In this document: piece by piece, positions 5,339 to 5,730 of the stretch
How positions within the stretch are numbered: the stretch's first letter is position 1
How the letters are laid out: each line of letters opens with the position of its first letter
Source: JALYUA01 sp038203955
GTDB taxonomy: Bacteria > Acidobacteriota > Thermoanaerobaculia > UBA5066 > Gp7-AA6
Length of the DNA: 5,730 nucleotides
Assembly (NCBI GenBank): GCA_038203955.1
Contig: JBBRDK010000157.1
Location: forward strand, 1-5,730
Direction of reading: 5' to 3'
The notes under the pieces: generated by a model
Seen by the model: only the letters and a program-made list of their open reading frames with translations
Told to the model about the DNA's origin: nothing
Database searches by the model: none
Position numbers and translations under genes: made by a program

Positions 5339-5730
5339 GACCGACCCTCCCGGGCTGCGAGGGCGCGCGTGAAGGCGCTCTCGAGGCGCTCGGCCACGGC
5401 CGAGGGATCGAATCGCTTCGCAACCTCGGGGCCGTCGCGGCGCGCGCGCCCCCGGGCCTCCGGACTCAGGGCCGTCGGGAGAGCGTCCGCCAGCGCCTCC
5501 GGATCGCCGTCCGCGAAGTAGGTGGCGGCGCCGCCGGCGATCTCGCGGTTTCCGGGAGTGTCCGAGAGCAGGCAGGAGACGCCGCACGCCAGCGCTTCGA
5601 GAGCGGGGAGGCCGAAGCCCTCCTCCCCCCGCGTCGGCCCCAGGAACACGTCGGACGCCCGGTAAGCGAACGGCATGCGCTCGGGCGGGAGGGCCCGATG
5701 GTAATCGTCGATGACGGGCGAGGCGGACTC
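5335..5730 (-). CDS. GT4-family glycosyltransferase, C-terminal part (5' end outside the window)
   Basis: The frame is open from the window edge to TGA at 5337-5335, giving 131 residues. A Met at 5676 is internal, because the preceding 18 codons continue the domain without a stop (DDYHRALPPERMPFAYRASD). The visible part is the donor-binding half of a GT4 (GT-B) enzyme: the helix-strand MPFAYRASDVFLGPT, then GEEGFGLPALEALACGVS, containing an intact EX7E motif (visible residues E37 and E45) that contacts the nucleotide-sugar donor. TPGNREIAGGAATYFADGDPEAL follows in shorter pieces as the typical 'NxEIxGxAxxyFxpxD' end of the family, and then the C-terminal helix. Such enzymes add mannose, glucose or similar sugars. 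The specificity cannot be told here. It heads the visible operon and overlaps the next gene by four bases. Confidence 0.93.
   Translation of the reverse strand, partial: ESASPVIDDYHRALPPERMPFAYRASDVFLGPTRGEEGFGLPALEALACGVSCLLSDTPGNREIAGGAATYFADGDPEALADALPTALSPEARGRARRDGPEVAKRFDPSAVAERLESAFTRALAAREGRS
5345..5351 (-). promoter_or_regulatory. Shine-Dalgarno sequence (GGGAGGG) supporting the CTG start
   Basis: On the minus strand GGGAGGG contains GGAGG, a strong match to the 16S anti-Shine-Dalgarno sequence. The GGAGG core ends 7 bases before the CTG at 5338. It is the best ribosome binding site at any junction in the window and the main reason for preferring CTG at this junction. Confidence 0.65.

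Noticed and set aside
4293..5423. The upstream 377 codons in frame with the acetyltransferase, giving a 687-residue protein
   Set aside because: This part is low-complexity Arg/Pro sequence lying out of frame over the GT2 gene. The GNAT domain starts right at the GTGA overlap, so the extension is a shadow and not a fusion.

Overview
The window is a compact, very GC-rich stretch of a bacterial surface-polysaccharide or glycoconjugate biosynthesis locus. All supported genes lie on the minus strand and read right to left. I recognise no taxon-specific marker. The high GC, dense gene packing and non-ATG starts would fit several GC-rich lineages such as Acidobacteriota, Myxococcota or Gemmatimonadota, but this is a guess. 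No rRNA, tRNA, CRISPR array, transposase or integrase was seen.

Layout in transcription order: (1) the 3' end of a GT4-type glycosyltransferase (5730-5335, beginning outside the window); (2) a GT2 glycosyltransferase with an extra C-terminal segment (5338-4289), apparently starting at a rare CTG codon behind a good Shine-Dalgarno sequence; (3) a GNAT-type N-acetyltransferase with a likely second, degenerate GNAT half (4292-3360); (4) a 35-base gap with a -10-like sequence; (5) a three-part fusion of PIG-L/LmbE deacetylase, GT2 glycosyltransferase and C-terminal coiled coil (3324-1432); (6) a divergent GT-B glycosyltransferase (1435-194); (7) a 99-base spacer with a phased heptanucleotide tandem repeat, a GC hairpin and a second -10-like sequence; (8) the first 31 codons of another GT2 glycosyltransferase (94-1, running off the window).

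Three of the four junctions between consecutive genes are 4-base stop/start overlaps of the form NTGA (CTGA, GTGA, TTGA). This argues for one translationally coupled operon from at least 5730 to 194. Functionally the set gives five glycosyltransferase domains, one sugar de-N-acetylase and one N-acetyltransferase. A reasonable but unproven model is assembly of an oligosaccharide containing an amino sugar that is N-deacetylated and may then be N-acylated again. The most notable points are the deacetylase-glycosyltransferase-coiled-coil fusion next to an acetyltransferase, the run of different non-ATG overlap starts, and the heptamer repeat placed exactly between two genes.
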